Positions 45,164 through 56,700 are shown, counted from the stretch's first letter. The stretch: DNA of 64,000 nt from Clostridium sp. M62/1 (GCF_020736365.1 NZ_CP085988.1:2920001-2984000); one strand, 5' to 3'. A program made the numbers and translations. Notes: generated by a model from the sequence alone, not told the origin.

Positions 45164-46399
45164 TCAATCATTTAAACTGCGCATTCTCTGCTCCTGTATT
45201 TCCTTCTGCAGGACGGAGACCTCCCTCTCCTGCCGGAGCTTCTCCCTGAATTCCTCCTTTATCTTTTTCAGATAATCAGGATTTTCAATTAAATCAGCAG
45301 CAGTTCCCGCCAGAATCCTGGCTCCGTAAACGACAGCGCTGTGGGCCTCCTCTGTCTTTCCAGCCTTTAAAAACTGTTCCGAGTGTGAAGCTGTGCCTTC
45401 CTCCACAAATGCAACGCGAATGCAGGAGCCTGGTATTCTGTGCATGATGTTTCCGAAATCCGTGGAACCTGTCTTTTCCCTGGGTGCCCGGATTCTGGGT
45501 GCTCCCGCCTCCTCGGCATTCTTCATCAGCAGATCATTAAGGCCGATGCAGGGAATTTTACTGTCGATGGCTTTTTCCTCTATAATCTCAACCTCGGTCT
45601 CTGTCATCATGGCCGCCCCTTTCAGCACCTTCTTAAACCGTTCTGCCACTGTATCCAGACAGGCTCTGCTGTATGAGCGGATGTAGAAACTGCCCTCTGC
45701 CTGTGCAGGGACAATGTTAGCCGGAGTACCGCCGCAGCTCACCACGGTATAATGGATCTTCACGTCCTCCGCCACATGCTCTCGCAGAAATTCCGTCCCC
45801 TGAAACGCCAGAAGCAGTCCATCCAGAGCACTCCGCCCATTCTCCGGCTTTACAGCTGCATGTGCGCTGACCCCGTGATAAATCACCTTATATCTGGAGA
45901 GCGCAAGGGACTTCACATCAACCTGGGTACATCCGTTTCCATGCATCATCAGAGCCACATCCAGCTCCTCAAACGATACGCCGTTTTTGAGCATCAGAAT
46001 TTTCCCGCTCACACTTTCCTCTGCCGGGGTTCCATAAATGGTAACGCTATAGTTTTCTGCAAATTCTGCCCGCTTGAGTGCTGCTGCCGCAGCCAGAACT
46101 GACGGCCCCTGCAGATGATGGGCACAGGCATGTCCGATCCCTTCCAGGGCATCATACTCACAGAGAAGACCGATATTCGGTCCCCCCTCCCCGTGGTTCC
46201 ATACTGCCCGAAAGGCTGTCTTAAGGCCTCCCACTCCCCTCTCCACCTGAAAGCCCTCCCGCTCAAGCCAACCTGTCAGGAGATCCAGAGCATGAAACTC
46301 CTCCATCCCCAGCTCCGGGTGATCAAAAATGTCGTCAGCCATAGCTGCCATCTCAGCAGCCATGCCGTCGATACAGGCATACAACTGTTTCTTGTCCAT
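45164..46399 (-). CDS. M20 family amidohydrolase/peptidase
   Basis: 411 aa. M20 layout: catalytic domain with GLLCEYDALEGIGHACAHHL and GTPAEES, a dimerisation insert, and a C-terminal REKTGSTDFGNIMHRIPG segment with the last metal ligand region. It resembles AbgB-type amidohydrolases that split N-acyl or p-aminobenzoyl-glutamate bonds. ATG 46399 is 12 bases after GGAGGT; an upstream TTG in frame overlaps that site. Same strand as a LysR gene upstream and the YfcC carrier downstream. Confidence 0.92.
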   Translation of the reverse strand: MDKKQLYACIDGMAAEMAAMADDIFDHPELGMEEFHALDLLTGWLEREGFQVERGVGGLKTAFRAVWNHGEGGPNIGLLCEYDALEGIGHACAHHLQGPSVLAAAAALKRAEFAENYSVTIYGTPAEESVSGKILMLKNGVSFEELDVALMMHGNGCTQVDVKSLALSRYKVIYHGVSAHAAVKPENGRSALDGLLLAFQGTEFLREHVAEDVKIHYTVVSCGGTPANIVPAQAEGSFYIRSYSRACLDTVAERFKKVLKGAAMMTETEVEIIEEKAIDSKIPCIGLNDLLMKNAEEAGAPRIRAPREKTGSTDFGNIMHRIPGSCIRVAFVEEGTASHSEQFLKAGKTEEAHSAVVYGARILAGTAADLIENPDYLKKIKEEFREKLRQEREVSVLQKEIQEQRMRSLND

Positions 46400-46619
46400 A
46401 GATAAAAAAATACCTCCTCTGTCCAAATGCTTTCCGTTCTGCCGCTGCGGCTTTGGGCCGCCTGCCGCTGTCTGATGAAAGTATATCCGACAGAGAAGGT
46501 TTCTGTATAATTCAAAAATCTTACTGTTAGTATTTGCTTTTTTTATGGATCGCTGTTATATCCTTTTCCAGCCTGCCTGGGGACTTCTCCTCTTTTCCTC
46601 TCCTGTTTTATCTTTCGTA

Positions 46620-47555
46620 TTACCTGCCTCCGTTTTCCCATTCCGTAAAGGCCTGTTCCCGGCACAGGGCGATAAACCTCTGCATAGGCTCCGGCACATG
46701 AAGATCCCGCCTGTATCCGGCCACAAATGCTGACTTTGATGCCGCGTCCCCGACTGTATAATAATTGACACGTTTTCTGTATTTCATATTCATGGCGTAG
46801 TATTCTCTGTTAAATCCCACCCCCAGCCCCTCGGCAACCATCTGCATTGCCATCTCAATATTGCGGATGTTCTCAATTCTGCCGGGCGTCACACCTGCCC
46901 TCCTGAAGGCCGCTTCCGCCTCCGCCCGAAGGCTCTGCCCCGGATAGGGGAGAATGATGTCCTGCCCGTTCAGCCACTTCAGCTCCAGGCGTCTGTAGCG
47001 GGAGCCCTCCACCCACACTGCTTTTTCGTTGAGCGGACTCAGGGGAGGAACTGCCACCAGAAGCTCCTCACTGAACAGTTCCTGGGACTGCATGCCGCTT
47101 TTAATGTCCGCTCCGTTCATCAGCACCAGATCCAGCTCATAGGCCTCAAACATCTGCATCAGCTCTCCATGGTTCCCTTCCCGTATCATCACTTCGATAT
47201 CGGGATATTCCCGTTTAAACCTTGCGAGCACCGGAGGAATCAGCCAGGTTTCCCTGCGAAGCTGAACGCCGATCCGCAGTCTCCCTCTCTTTCCCCCTGC
47301 AATCTCAGAAAGCGCCTCGTCAAACTCTGCCTTCAGGGCCAGCATTTTTCTCGCCTTTTCCACATACAGTTCTCCCGCACAGGTCAGGACAAACTTTTTC
47401 CCAACACGCTCGAACAGGCGGATTCCCAGACTTTTTTCCAGGCTGCTGATGTAGATACTCAGAGCCGGCTGTGAAATAAAAAGCCTCTCTGCTGCTCTTG
47501 TAATATTTCCGCATTCCGCCAGCACACAGACATAGGTCTGTTCCTTCAGATTCAT
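46620..47555 (-). CDS. LysR family transcriptional regulator
   Basis: 311 aa. The N-terminal helix-turn-helix is clear (NITRAAERLFISQPALSIYI) and the effector domain follows (RIGVQLRRETWLIPPVL, MNGADIK). It lies upstream of and in line with the M20 and YfcC genes, so it is the likely regulator of that set. Start: ATG 47555, with a GTG at 47570 also possible; both have only weak ribosome sites. Confidence 0.9.
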   Translation of the reverse strand: MNLKEQTYVCVLAECGNITRAAERLFISQPALSIYISSLEKSLGIRLFERVGKKFVLTCAGELYVEKARKMLALKAEFDEALSEIAGGKRGRLRIGVQLRRETWLIPPVLARFKREYPDIEVMIREGNHGELMQMFEAYELDLVLMNGADIKSGMQSQELFSEELLVAVPPLSPLNEKAVWVEGSRYRRLELKWLNGQDIILPYPGQSLRAEAEAAFRRAGVTPGRIENIRNIEMAMQMVAEGLGVGFNREYYAMNMKYRKRVNYYTVGDAASKSAFVAGYRRDLHVPEPMQRFIALCREQAFTEWENGGR

Positions 47556-48040
47556 TCTCTCATTCCCCACCTTCCATTTTCATCGGTCTGTCATATCCTC
47601 CCGATATGCCGCCTCTCCGTGGGGAGGCACACTCTCCGCATAGGTGTTTTGGCTCCCTTCGGGCGCCAGCGGCTCGGCGCAGGTATAATTATTTAACAAT
47701 TTTATCTTTTTTTATTTAAGCATAAGTTTTTTTAATGATTCTAATCCTGACTCTGCCCAGCCGCCGAACACGGCTTCGGAGCAGCAGTTCCCATATGAGA
47801 GGTGCGCAACCACAGCGGAACATTTTTTTGCCCTACAGGGCCGACTTTTATATCCTTTAACGCAACAGGTCTTCCCCACAGCGCAAAAAAGCAGACATTC
47901 CTCCGCCTCATTCACTGATAATGAAACGTCAGAACTGCCTGCCTCCGCCTGTCTGTTATTCTACAGTTATGCCCGGTGCCATTCACAATCCTCACAGCAG
48001 ACGTCTCTCAGAATGCCGGCACTGCAGGAACTCTGCGTTC
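47556..48040. other. Hairpin-rich 485-bp gap without a supported gene
   Basis: Near the lysR end are two hairpins, CATATC-CTCCC-GATATG (47592-47608) and GCCTCTCC / GGGGAGGC (47611-47628), and GC-rich palindromic sequence around 47650-47680. Further on lies an AT-rich patch (47685-47745). A Cys-rich 67-codon ORF on the minus strand (47712-47915, containing KSRPCRAKKC) has no ribosome site. The mix looks like an interspersed intergenic repeat rather than a gene. Confidence 0.45.
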
Positions 48041-48907
48041 TTACTCTGTAAAGTCCTTGAATCCAAGGCCAAATACCTCAGATGTGTCTGTCACCATAAC
48101 AAACGCATTAGGATCTGCATCGTAGACGATCTTCTTCAGACGGCTAAACTGTGATTTTCTGACTGTGCAGAGAAGCACATTGGTATCCTTTCTGCTGTAT
48201 GCCCCCTTGGCGGGCAGAAGGGTTGCCGTCCTGTCCAGCTCGGAGATAACCTTTTCTGTGATTTCATCAGGATTAGAAGTGACAATGGTAGCCATGCTGC
48301 CCACTTCCCCGCCATAGATAATCGCGTCAATTACCTTTGTCTGTACATAAAGGGAAATGAGACCGAACAAAGCGGCCTCAATATTTCCAAACACAAAGAT
48401 GGAGGCGGCCAGAATAATCCCGTCAACAATCATCAGGGCGCGGCCAATGGACATATGAGGCCTCTTTTTCTGAAGTATATATCCCAGAATATCCGTTCCT
48501 CCTGTAGTGCTCCCCGCTATGAAAATAAGAGCCATTCCGGCACCCACCAGTACGCCTCCGTAAAGGCTGCACAAAAGCCTATCTCCGGCGTAGACCGGTA
48601 TAAAAAGCGGAACTACAAAATCCAGCACGAAGGAACAGACAGCTGTGGTGATTGCCGTAGACACTGCAAATTTTTTGCTCAGATAAAACCATGCCAAAAT
48701 TAACAGCGGCACATTCAGTACAAGCGTCAGTGTTCCTACCGGAAGCCCTGTCACAAAATTGACCATAAGTGCGATGCCGGAGGCTCCGCCCGGCGCAATA
48801 TTCGCCGGCACAACAAACATATAGATTCCGATACCGTAAATGAGAGAGCCAATCAGCAGAAGACTGACATCCCTCAGCATCCCCCTTACACTGTTTTTCT
48901 CCATCAT
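48041..48907 (-). CDS. YitT family membrane protein with DUF2179 domain (second copy)
   Basis: 288 aa. Family pattern in FVVPANIAPGGASGIALMVN and IAGSTTGGTDILGYILQ, five to six membrane helices, then a DUF2179 domain (GSMATIVTSNPDEITEKVIS) that may bind a ligand. ATG 48907 follows GGAAGGAGAGAAA. It is separated from guaB by a terminator. Its similarity to the 35870-36766 protein is family-level, not a recent duplicate. Confidence 0.9.
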   Translation of the reverse strand: MMEKNSVRGMLRDVSLLLIGSLIYGIGIYMFVVPANIAPGGASGIALMVNFVTGLPVGTLTLVLNVPLLILAWFYLSKKFAVSTAITTAVCSFVLDFVVPLFIPVYAGDRLLCSLYGGVLVGAGMALIFIAGSTTGGTDILGYILQKKRPHMSIGRALMIVDGIILAASIFVFGNIEAALFGLISLYVQTKVIDAIIYGGEVGSMATIVTSNPDEITEKVISELDRTATLLPAKGAYSRKDTNVLLCTVRKSQFSRLKKIVYDADPNAFVMVTDTSEVFGLGFKDFTE

Positions 48908-48963
48908 TTTCTCTCTCCTTCCAAACTCATACAGCTATTCTTATCCTTCCCCTTTTACCCTCT

Positions 48964-49001
48964 AAAAAACAGGTGATACCAAAAAAGGTACCACCTGTTT
49001 T
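48964..49001 (-). terminator. Terminator of guaB
   Basis: Minus strand 15-bp stem (48987-49001 with 48966-48980, one G-U, six-base loop) ending in six T. It lies 70 bp after the guaB stop. Confidence 0.9.
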
Positions 49002-49071
49002 CATCTCCTCTATGCAGCTGCATGTCATGTCTCCACGCGCTGCCGTATTCTGTTTTCCTACAGTCTGATCA

Positions 49072-50550
<1,479 letters not shown>

Positions 50551-50593
50551 TTATTAATAAGTTTAATTAATAACGTGATTATGTTAGTAATTT

Positions 50594-50622
50594 AGTATAT
50601 CAATTTTAAAATGACATGTCAA
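50594..50622 (-). promoter_or_regulatory. Sigma-A promoter of guaB
   Basis: Minus strand TTGACA (50617-50622), 17-bp spacer, TATACT (50594-50599). Confidence 0.88.
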
Positions 50623-50692
50623 CTGGCGAAGAAAAAATTTTGACGTCCTGAATTCTGCATAAAAAACTCTCTGCAAAAATTTTCCTTCTGTA

Positions 50693-51700
50693 TCAGCTTT
50701 CCTGCGCTGCCTTCATATAGCTCTCCACCCTGGTCTTTACGTTCTCCTGCAGGTTCCGGTAAAAGAACTGATAGTCATACAGATGATAAATTCCGTCCTC
50801 AAATATATATAAGGACGCCGGGTACTCCTCCGGGGTCACATCCGTTACCTTCAGCGCGCCCCGGGTACTGTCTATGTAGGCTCCTGTCAGTTCCGGTATC
50901 TCGTTGACAATGTTTCCGTCATAATCTGTAAAGCAGGCTCCCAGATTCTGGTTCTTATCTGCCTTTGTTCCATCTGTTTTCCAGTTAAGGGGATTGATGG
51001 ATACAGCCTTTGTCCCTGAAGGAATCATCAGAGAATCTGTGATGCTCTCCGCCTCACTGTTGAAAGAGATGATCACTCCTGTGTCCGCCTCTCCCTGCGC
51101 TGCTTTCATATGAGGATTTTCCTCCAGCTCCTCCTCCGTAATACTCCAGCCTATGGCATAGCAGGCTACCAGCTGATCCTGAAGCGCTTCGTCGTCAAAG
51201 CAGTCTTTCATCAGTCTCAGGCACATGTCTGCTCCCTGGGAGAAACCGGCCAGCACAATCGGTCTTCCATCGTTCCATTCCTCACAGTAATACTCAAACG
51301 CGTCCTGTACATCCTCATAGGCCAGTTCCAGGTATTCCTCCCTGTCTGCTGCCGGCAGCTCATAGACATTCAGGCCGATCTGGCGGTAATAGGGGGCAAA
51401 AAAGCGGCATTCTCCGTCATATATTCCCTTTTCCATATTGGTGGCCCCGAGAAAATTTGCTTTTGTCTCCTCATCGTCCATGGCCATGTTTTTCTCTTCA
51501 TCTGTTCCTCCGAACACGGTGGGACAGATAAAAAAGACGTCAGCTTCCCTCTCATCTTCTCCATTCTCACAGTATGCCCAGTTTTCTTCAAGGGAGTAGT
51601 CGACTCCTGCCTTTTCTCCTGTCTTCTCTGGTGCACATCCTGTAAGAAGAACGGCTGCCAGACAGATTCCCAGAAAAAAGGTCTTCATATACTGCTTCAT
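50693..51700 (-). CDS. DUF3089 lipoprotein (alpha/beta hydrolase-like)
   Basis: 335 aa from ATG 51700, six to seven bases after GGAGGAA. Signal peptide with lipobox LLTGC. The body has the DUF3089 pattern: DVFFICPTVFGG, FAPYYRQ, and a nucleophile elbow IVLAGFSQGADMCLRLM, as in serine hydrolases. It should act on the outer side of the membrane; substrate unknown. It lies downstream of the sortase gene on the same strand but is separated by a hairpin-rich spacer, so co-transcription is uncertain. Confidence 0.88.
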   Translation of the reverse strand: MKQYMKTFFLGICLAAVLLTGCAPEKTGEKAGVDYSLEENWAYCENGEDEREADVFFICPTVFGGTDEEKNMAMDDEETKANFLGATNMEKGIYDGECRFFAPYYRQIGLNVYELPAADREEYLELAYEDVQDAFEYYCEEWNDGRPIVLAGFSQGADMCLRLMKDCFDDEALQDQLVACYAIGWSITEEELEENPHMKAAQGEADTGVIISFNSEAESITDSLMIPSGTKAVSINPLNWKTDGTKADKNQNLGACFTDYDGNIVNEIPELTGAYIDSTRGALKVTDVTPEEYPASLYIFEDGIYHLYDYQFFYRNLQENVKTRVESYMKAAQES

Positions 51701-51770
51701 CTCTTTTCCTCCTTCCAAATACATCCCGACTTTTTTGATGCGTTTCATCAGACATCGTCAGGGTTTTTTC

Positions 51771-51887
51771 ATTATACCCTATCCTTCGGATACGGCAGCC
51801 TCCGGCGGAACTTAGCGCCCGGCTTTCAGCAGTGAATGCTGAAACCGGTATGCGCAGGTATAATGACTGCTTTGCAGTCATTATACC
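51771..51887. repeat. Hairpin cluster between the sortase and DUF3089 genes
   Basis: Three hairpins in a row: TATCC-TTC-GGATA (near 51781), TTTCAGCA-GTGAA-TGCTGAAA with CCGG ends (about 51810-51850), and a perfect 14-bp stem with loop TTT (51857-51887) that includes the sortase stop codon. ATTATACC stands at both edges (51771-51778 and 51880-51887). No T-run follows, so it is not a plain terminator; it resembles an intergenic repeat. Confidence 0.6.
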
Positions 51888-52750
51888 ATAAATCCCCCTC
51901 TTTCACAGCATGGATTCCGTCTTTTTCCGTATAGCAGGGGAGGGAGCACTTCAGTCAGCTCTGCCTGCAGGATCAATTTCTGGTTTTTTCCATGACAGGT
52001 GGAGAGTGTCAGTATATGGGAATGTACCGGAAAAACAGTGCCGTTCTCCCCACGAGTCTCCCCGGCTCCGATGTCTGGCTGATAGGGGGACATATCGGAA
52101 TTTTTTGTCAGGAAGACCTCCCTGATTCTGTATTCTCTCCAGATACTGCTGCGGCAGATATAGATCTTTCTGTGCTGTTCCAGATATTCGTCATTGAGGT
52201 ACTCCTTCAGTTTTCCAAACATCTCCCCGGACCTCATATTGTGGCCGTAAATCACCGTATTGGGTTGGGAAAACGGGAGAAATGAAGATTCAAAAAACAG
52301 ACATCCACAGGAATGGCTTTCTTTTTTAAAGGTCTTTCCCAGGTAATCGCTGTTCGATTTCGGATATACAACCGGATAATTAACTGCCGTATCCGGAATG
52401 TACAGCCATGCAGCATAGTCCCGGTTCAGTGCGCGAAGGGACGGTTCGTCGATTCTCGGAAGAAACAGAAGTTTTCTGCTTTCCGGACAGGTAAAAGCCG
52501 AAACCGGAAGATTGGAAGTCTCTGGCAGAAAGCAGAGGCGGGAGAAATCCCCCGCCGTCTGTGTCTCTGCTATTTTGCAGATAAGCTGATATTCTTTTTT
52601 TCCTGCACAGTCATCATGGTATTTATACCAGAGCAGGGAACCGCTGAGCAGCAGACTCAAAAACAGGATAATTGCCGCAGCCCCCATTCCCCAGCGAATA
52701 ACTGTGCCCATGGTCCTTCCGGTAGATTTTTTAATTAATGTAAATTTCAC
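51881..52750 (-). CDS. Class B sortase
   Basis: 289 aa. An N-terminal membrane anchor (about 20-42) is followed by a sortase B domain with WLYIPDTAVNYPVVYPKSNS, catalytic His in VIYGHNM and catalytic Cys in LTLSTCHG. The catalytic Arg expected shortly after the Cys is Lys here (NQKLIL). The tail adds about 20 residues ending CCERGGFMV, whose last codons lie in a repeat hairpin. Start is GTG 52750, 13 bases after GGAGG. It would cleave and attach surface proteins to the wall; the giant Cna_B protein next door is the likely substrate. Confidence 0.9.
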   Translation of the reverse strand: MKFTLIKKSTGRTMGTVIRWGMGAAAIILFLSLLLSGSLLWYKYHDDCAGKKEYQLICKIAETQTAGDFSRLCFLPETSNLPVSAFTCPESRKLLFLPRIDEPSLRALNRDYAAWLYIPDTAVNYPVVYPKSNSDYLGKTFKKESHSCGCLFFESSFLPFSQPNTVIYGHNMRSGEMFGKLKEYLNDEYLEQHRKIYICRSSIWREYRIREVFLTKNSDMSPYQPDIGAGETRGENGTVFPVHSHILTLSTCHGKNQKLILQAELTEVLPPLLYGKRRNPCCERGGFMV

Positions 52751-52823
52751 ACGCTTTATGATTCCTCCTTTTTCTCTTTTTTCGGCATCCCGGAAAGCAG
52801 GGGTATGCAGGCTTTAAATACAT

Positions 52824-53609
52824 TCATTTCCGCCTGAAGCATTTTCTGACCAGAATCAGCATGACCGGCATAATTATCATTCCTGCCCCGGCAGATATGA
52901 GCACAGCTTCTCTCCTTTTCAGCCATTCCCACACTCTTGCCCCTGCAGATTTCCTCTTCAGCGGTTCTGTATTTGAAATATATCTGGCTGCAGCCTTGAT
53001 TGTATATGTACTATCCCCCTGTCCTTCACTGTCAGAACTGAATGGTTCCCCCTTTAATCTCCCCTGTTTTTCTTTCTCCCCAGGGGGACGGTCTGAATAG
53101 ATCGCCTGAACTGATTTTTCCCCCGGTTCAGATTCTTCACCATATCTTTTCTCTGCAGCGCCTTCTGCTGTCACTGTTTTCCAGGACTTCAGATAATACG
53201 TTTTTCCGTTTTCCGTAATCTCCCGTTCCGGGATATGGTTTTCTCCTGTATCTTCGAAGCAATCTGACATCACAATTCTCAGGTTCTCAGACTGCCTGGG
53301 ATTTTTCTTCACGGAAATCGTTTCGTAATGAACAGCGTCAAGAAAGTATACCGATCCATCCTCCTCAATCGTTTCCGGAAAAGGAAACTCTTTTTGGCTG
53401 TCCTCTGCCGTATAAATAACTTCTCTGGAGAGATATTCAGAAAAACCTTCCTGACTGGTCTGCCGCTCCCTGGCAAATGGCAGACCGGCCTGCAGGCTGC
53501 CGGAATCTCTTCCGGCAGCATCTCCGGTGACGGCAGACACTGAAACTGCAAGAAGGAGCACTATCCCGGCATACATGAACCTTTTGACTTTTTTCCCTCC
53601 TTCCCTCAC
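52824..53609 (-). CDS. Membrane-anchored accessory protein of the surface-protein locus
   Basis: 261 aa. A signal peptide (KRFMYAGIVLLLAVSVSAV) leads to an outer domain with two similar stretches (ETIEEDGSVYFLDAVHYETI and EITENGKTYYLKSWKTVT), an acidic linker, then a C-terminal membrane helix and basic tail (CFRRK). No sorting motif is present. It lies between the giant surface protein and the sortase, 73 bp before the latter, so it probably assists display or assembly. Start is uncertain: GTG 53609 lacks a ribosome site but lies five bases after the stop of a small ORF; ATG 53576 is the alternative. Not recognised as a named family. Confidence 0.75.
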   Translation of the reverse strand: MREGGKKVKRFMYAGIVLLLAVSVSAVTGDAAGRDSGSLQAGLPFARERQTSQEGFSEYLSREVIYTAEDSQKEFPFPETIEEDGSVYFLDAVHYETISVKKNPRQSENLRIVMSDCFEDTGENHIPEREITENGKTYYLKSWKTVTAEGAAEKRYGEESEPGEKSVQAIYSDRPPGEKEKQGRLKGEPFSSDSEGQGDSTYTIKAAARYISNTEPLKRKSAGARVWEWLKRREAVLISAGAGMIIMPVMLILVRKCFRRK

Positions 53610-53614
53610 AGACT

Positions 53615-53701
53615 TCAGACAGCCATTCTTTGTACGGATTCTCTCTTCTTCGAAACTGAATTTTTCTCCTTCAGCCTCTGTGCCAGGGTTTTGCCTGCCA
53701 T
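53615..53701 (-). CDS. Possible 28-codon small ORF coupled to the accessory gene
   Basis: Minus strand ATG 53701, stop TGA at 53615-53617. The peptide starts MAGKTLAQRLKEKNSV and is strongly basic. A weak AAGG lies about 11 bases upstream. The stop is five bases ahead of the GTG of the accessory gene, a layout that allows re-initiation and would explain that gene's missing ribosome site. Could be chance or a frameshifted N-terminus of the accessory protein. Confidence 0.35.
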   Translation of the reverse strand: MAGKTLAQRLKEKNSVSKKRESVQRMAV

Positions 53702-53716
53702 GTTTTTCTCTACCTT

Positions 53717-56700
53717 TTATTTCTTACCGCCTCCTTTTTTCTTCTTTCTGCGTCCGGCCATCCACAGTCCCAGAAGCCCTGCTGCAGAGACAACAAATAT
53801 CCCTGCTGCCAGCTCTACCGGAAATGTGTCCCCCGTCTTGGTGAATGGGATTTCCAGCCTGTCTTTTTGTTTCTTTATGCTTCCTTCTCCATACAGAGAC
53901 TCATCATATTCTGCTGTTATTTTTCCTTTCAGTTCCGGCTGTTTCGTGGTTTCCGGCACCTCTGGAGCCTTCTTGTTCACCACAAAGAATACATAGCTGT
54001 TTTCAGTATCCTGGTAAAAAGCCAAATCTCCGTTTAAGATCTCTGCATCCCCGGATCTGGGAATCCGTATCTGATAGCTTCCGTCCAGTTTTTCATATCC
54101 GTCCGGCGCATGGGCTTCCTCCACGGTAATGGTCTGAGGCGTCTTTAAAGTTAACTTAAATACCGTTCCTCCCTGTTCCTCTTCTAAGGTCAGCAGGCGG
54201 CCATTCTGATCCTTCACGGTAAATCCTGCTCCAGGCAGGGGCTTCCCGTCCTCGTCCACTTTTTTCAGACGGACCGTATAGTCTGTTTCCCCTCCTCCGC
54301 CTTTTTTCATATTCTCCACCACGATGGTGAGAACATCTGCATAGTCGTTGACCGTAAACTCTGTATCCTCCATTGACCGGTAACCGGCCGGAGCTGATAT
54401 CTCACGAAGGATATAGTGTTCCCCTGCTGTCAGTTTTCCATAAATCCGATGGGGTTCCCCGGTGGAAGTCCACGCTTCCCGGACCTTCCCGTTCTGGTCA
54501 AGGATCTCAAATCTGGCTCCTGCAAGGGGCTTTCCGGTTCCGGCATCCAGTTTCAGAATCTCCACCTTTGTCACATCGTCGCGCATTTCCACCTGGTTGA
54601 CTGTTCCGTCGCGGTTGACGGTAAAGACAGCTTCCTCTGCGTAGGCATAACCGGGGGCAGGCTTTATCTCGATAAGGCGGTAGGTATGACCCGCCTCCAG
54701 GATTCCCGTGATCTCATGGGATGTTTCCCGGGAGATCCACTGGTCAATAATAATTCCTTTTTCATCCACCAGCTGCATCTTACAGCCGGAAAGCTCCTCC
54801 TCTCCGGTGATCGCCTTTTTAGACAGAACAGCCTTTGTCTGTCGATCTTCCATCACCACCACATCAGTCCGGCCGTCAGTGCTGACAGTGAATTTCACAT
54901 CCTCGGAAAATCCGTATCCGGGAGCCGGTTTTATTTCATGAAGCCAGTAGGTATTTCCTGCTGTCAGCTGCTTTTCAAGCAGGGTAAAGGTTTCTCCGGT
55001 GGTAAAAATCATCTCCTTTCCCTGGTACAGGGCAGGTGTTTTATCCTCATTTAAAATCTGAAGAACAGCTCCTTTCACGGCAACTGCCCCAGCTTCCTCT
55101 GCATGTACCGTATCAGATGGGGTTTCCATGAAAGCATTGGATGGGGTTCCTGGCCTTTTGTCCTCTTCTGTCTCCACATACCTGTTTTTATAGATTCTTA
55201 CCTTTGTCGTATCATCCTTCATTTCCACATAATTGATGCTGCCGTCATGGTTTACGGTAAAAGCAATATCATCGGCAATGACAAAGCCGTCTGCAGGGAT
55301 AGTCTCCCGCAGAGTATAAGTTTCGTCTGCCCGGAGCTTTCCTCTGATCTCATGGGGCGTTTCCCCGGAAACCCATTCATCCGTCACCTTTCCCTCCGAA
55401 TCCAGGAGCTGCAGATGCGCTCCCGGCAGTTCCTCTCCGTTTGTGATGTCCTGTTTGGAGACAATCAGGTGAGTGGGCCGATCCTCCATTCTGATCTCTT
55501 CGGCCGCCCCGTCTTCATTGACTGTAAAAGTTATGTCGGAGGCATAGCCGTAGCCGTCCGGCGCTGCAGCCTCTTTAAGGCGGTAGCTTCTTCCCGGCTT
55601 CAGTCCGCTCACTGAAAATGTTTCCTCCCCGGTTGTCCATTCCGCAGTCAGTGTCTCCTCCCCGTCTGGAAGCTCCGGCAGCTCGTAAAGCTGCAGCCTG
55701 GCTCCCACTACCGGCTCTCCTGTCAGCAGATCTGCCTTTTCTACGATAGTTTTCGTTTCTTTATCGTAGCCTCCAATAATGGAAATCCCGGCGTGAGCAT
55801 CAATGGTAAAGGACAGGCGGCCGCTTATTTCTTCTGTATTATCGGAAAAGAATGTGGTTTCTGTGAGATAATAGGTATTTCCCCTGACAAAAACTGCCCT
55901 CTCTGTGGGATCTTCCACCTCCCTGGTAAACCAGGCGGCCGCTCCCTCCTCTGAAATCCGGCCTTTGAGCTGGTGAGCTTCTGACTCCATCCCGTTTTCC
56001 TCCCTGCTTACCTCATAGGTGCAGCCGGTGAGCACTGGATCGATGGTGATAAATTCATTTTCCGAAAGCTCTATGGTATCGCCGCTTCTCATGGTTCCGT
56101 CACAGCTTCCGGTGTAGGCATAAGTTCCGGCCAGTTCATCCCCGTTTCGATTCCAGAGTCTGATAGTAAAACGGGAAGTTTCTCCCTTATGCTGCTCCTT
56201 TCCGGAGCCAGTCAGTTCACTGTAGACAGTCAGACGGTTTTCCTGTCTGACGGGAACTCTCTTTTCTGAGGAGAAGCTTTCTTTATTTGAGTTTTCAACG
56301 GTGACAGACAGGGCGGCCGCCTCCGCCTCCTTTGTCAGCTCCGAGGCGAAGGAGACACTTCCCTGGCTGAGAGGCGCTGCCTGTGAAACCGTCCACACAA
56401 CAGTCTCCTCTTTTTCTGCTTCCCGATCCCTTTCCAGGGTTCCGTCGAAGGGATCGATCACCTCCATCCCCTCCTTCACCGTCACCCGGATCGTAAGATC
56501 CTGCGGTGTATGTTTCGGGTTATACCAGTGAATAGTGCTGATGACTGCCTGTCCTCTCTCAAGAGGTTCTCCTTCCTGACCTGTCCGGCTTCTGATGACT
56601 GCCTTCGGATTTTCCGGATTCACTCTATTTGTCACCGTAGTTTCCAGGGCTCCTTCCTCTGGTTGGAACTCCGTGATGGCCGCTCCCTCATTGTCTGTCA

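Noticed and set aside
47712..47915. 67-codon Cys-rich minus-strand ORF
   Set aside because: No ribosome site and it lies in hairpin-rich repeat-like DNA. I recall similar short ORFs as recurrent in clostridial genomes, but cannot verify it here.
54305..55770. Repeated DNA within the giant gene as a possible recombination array
   Set aside because: The repeats are diverged coding units of Cna_B domains without conserved DNA ends.
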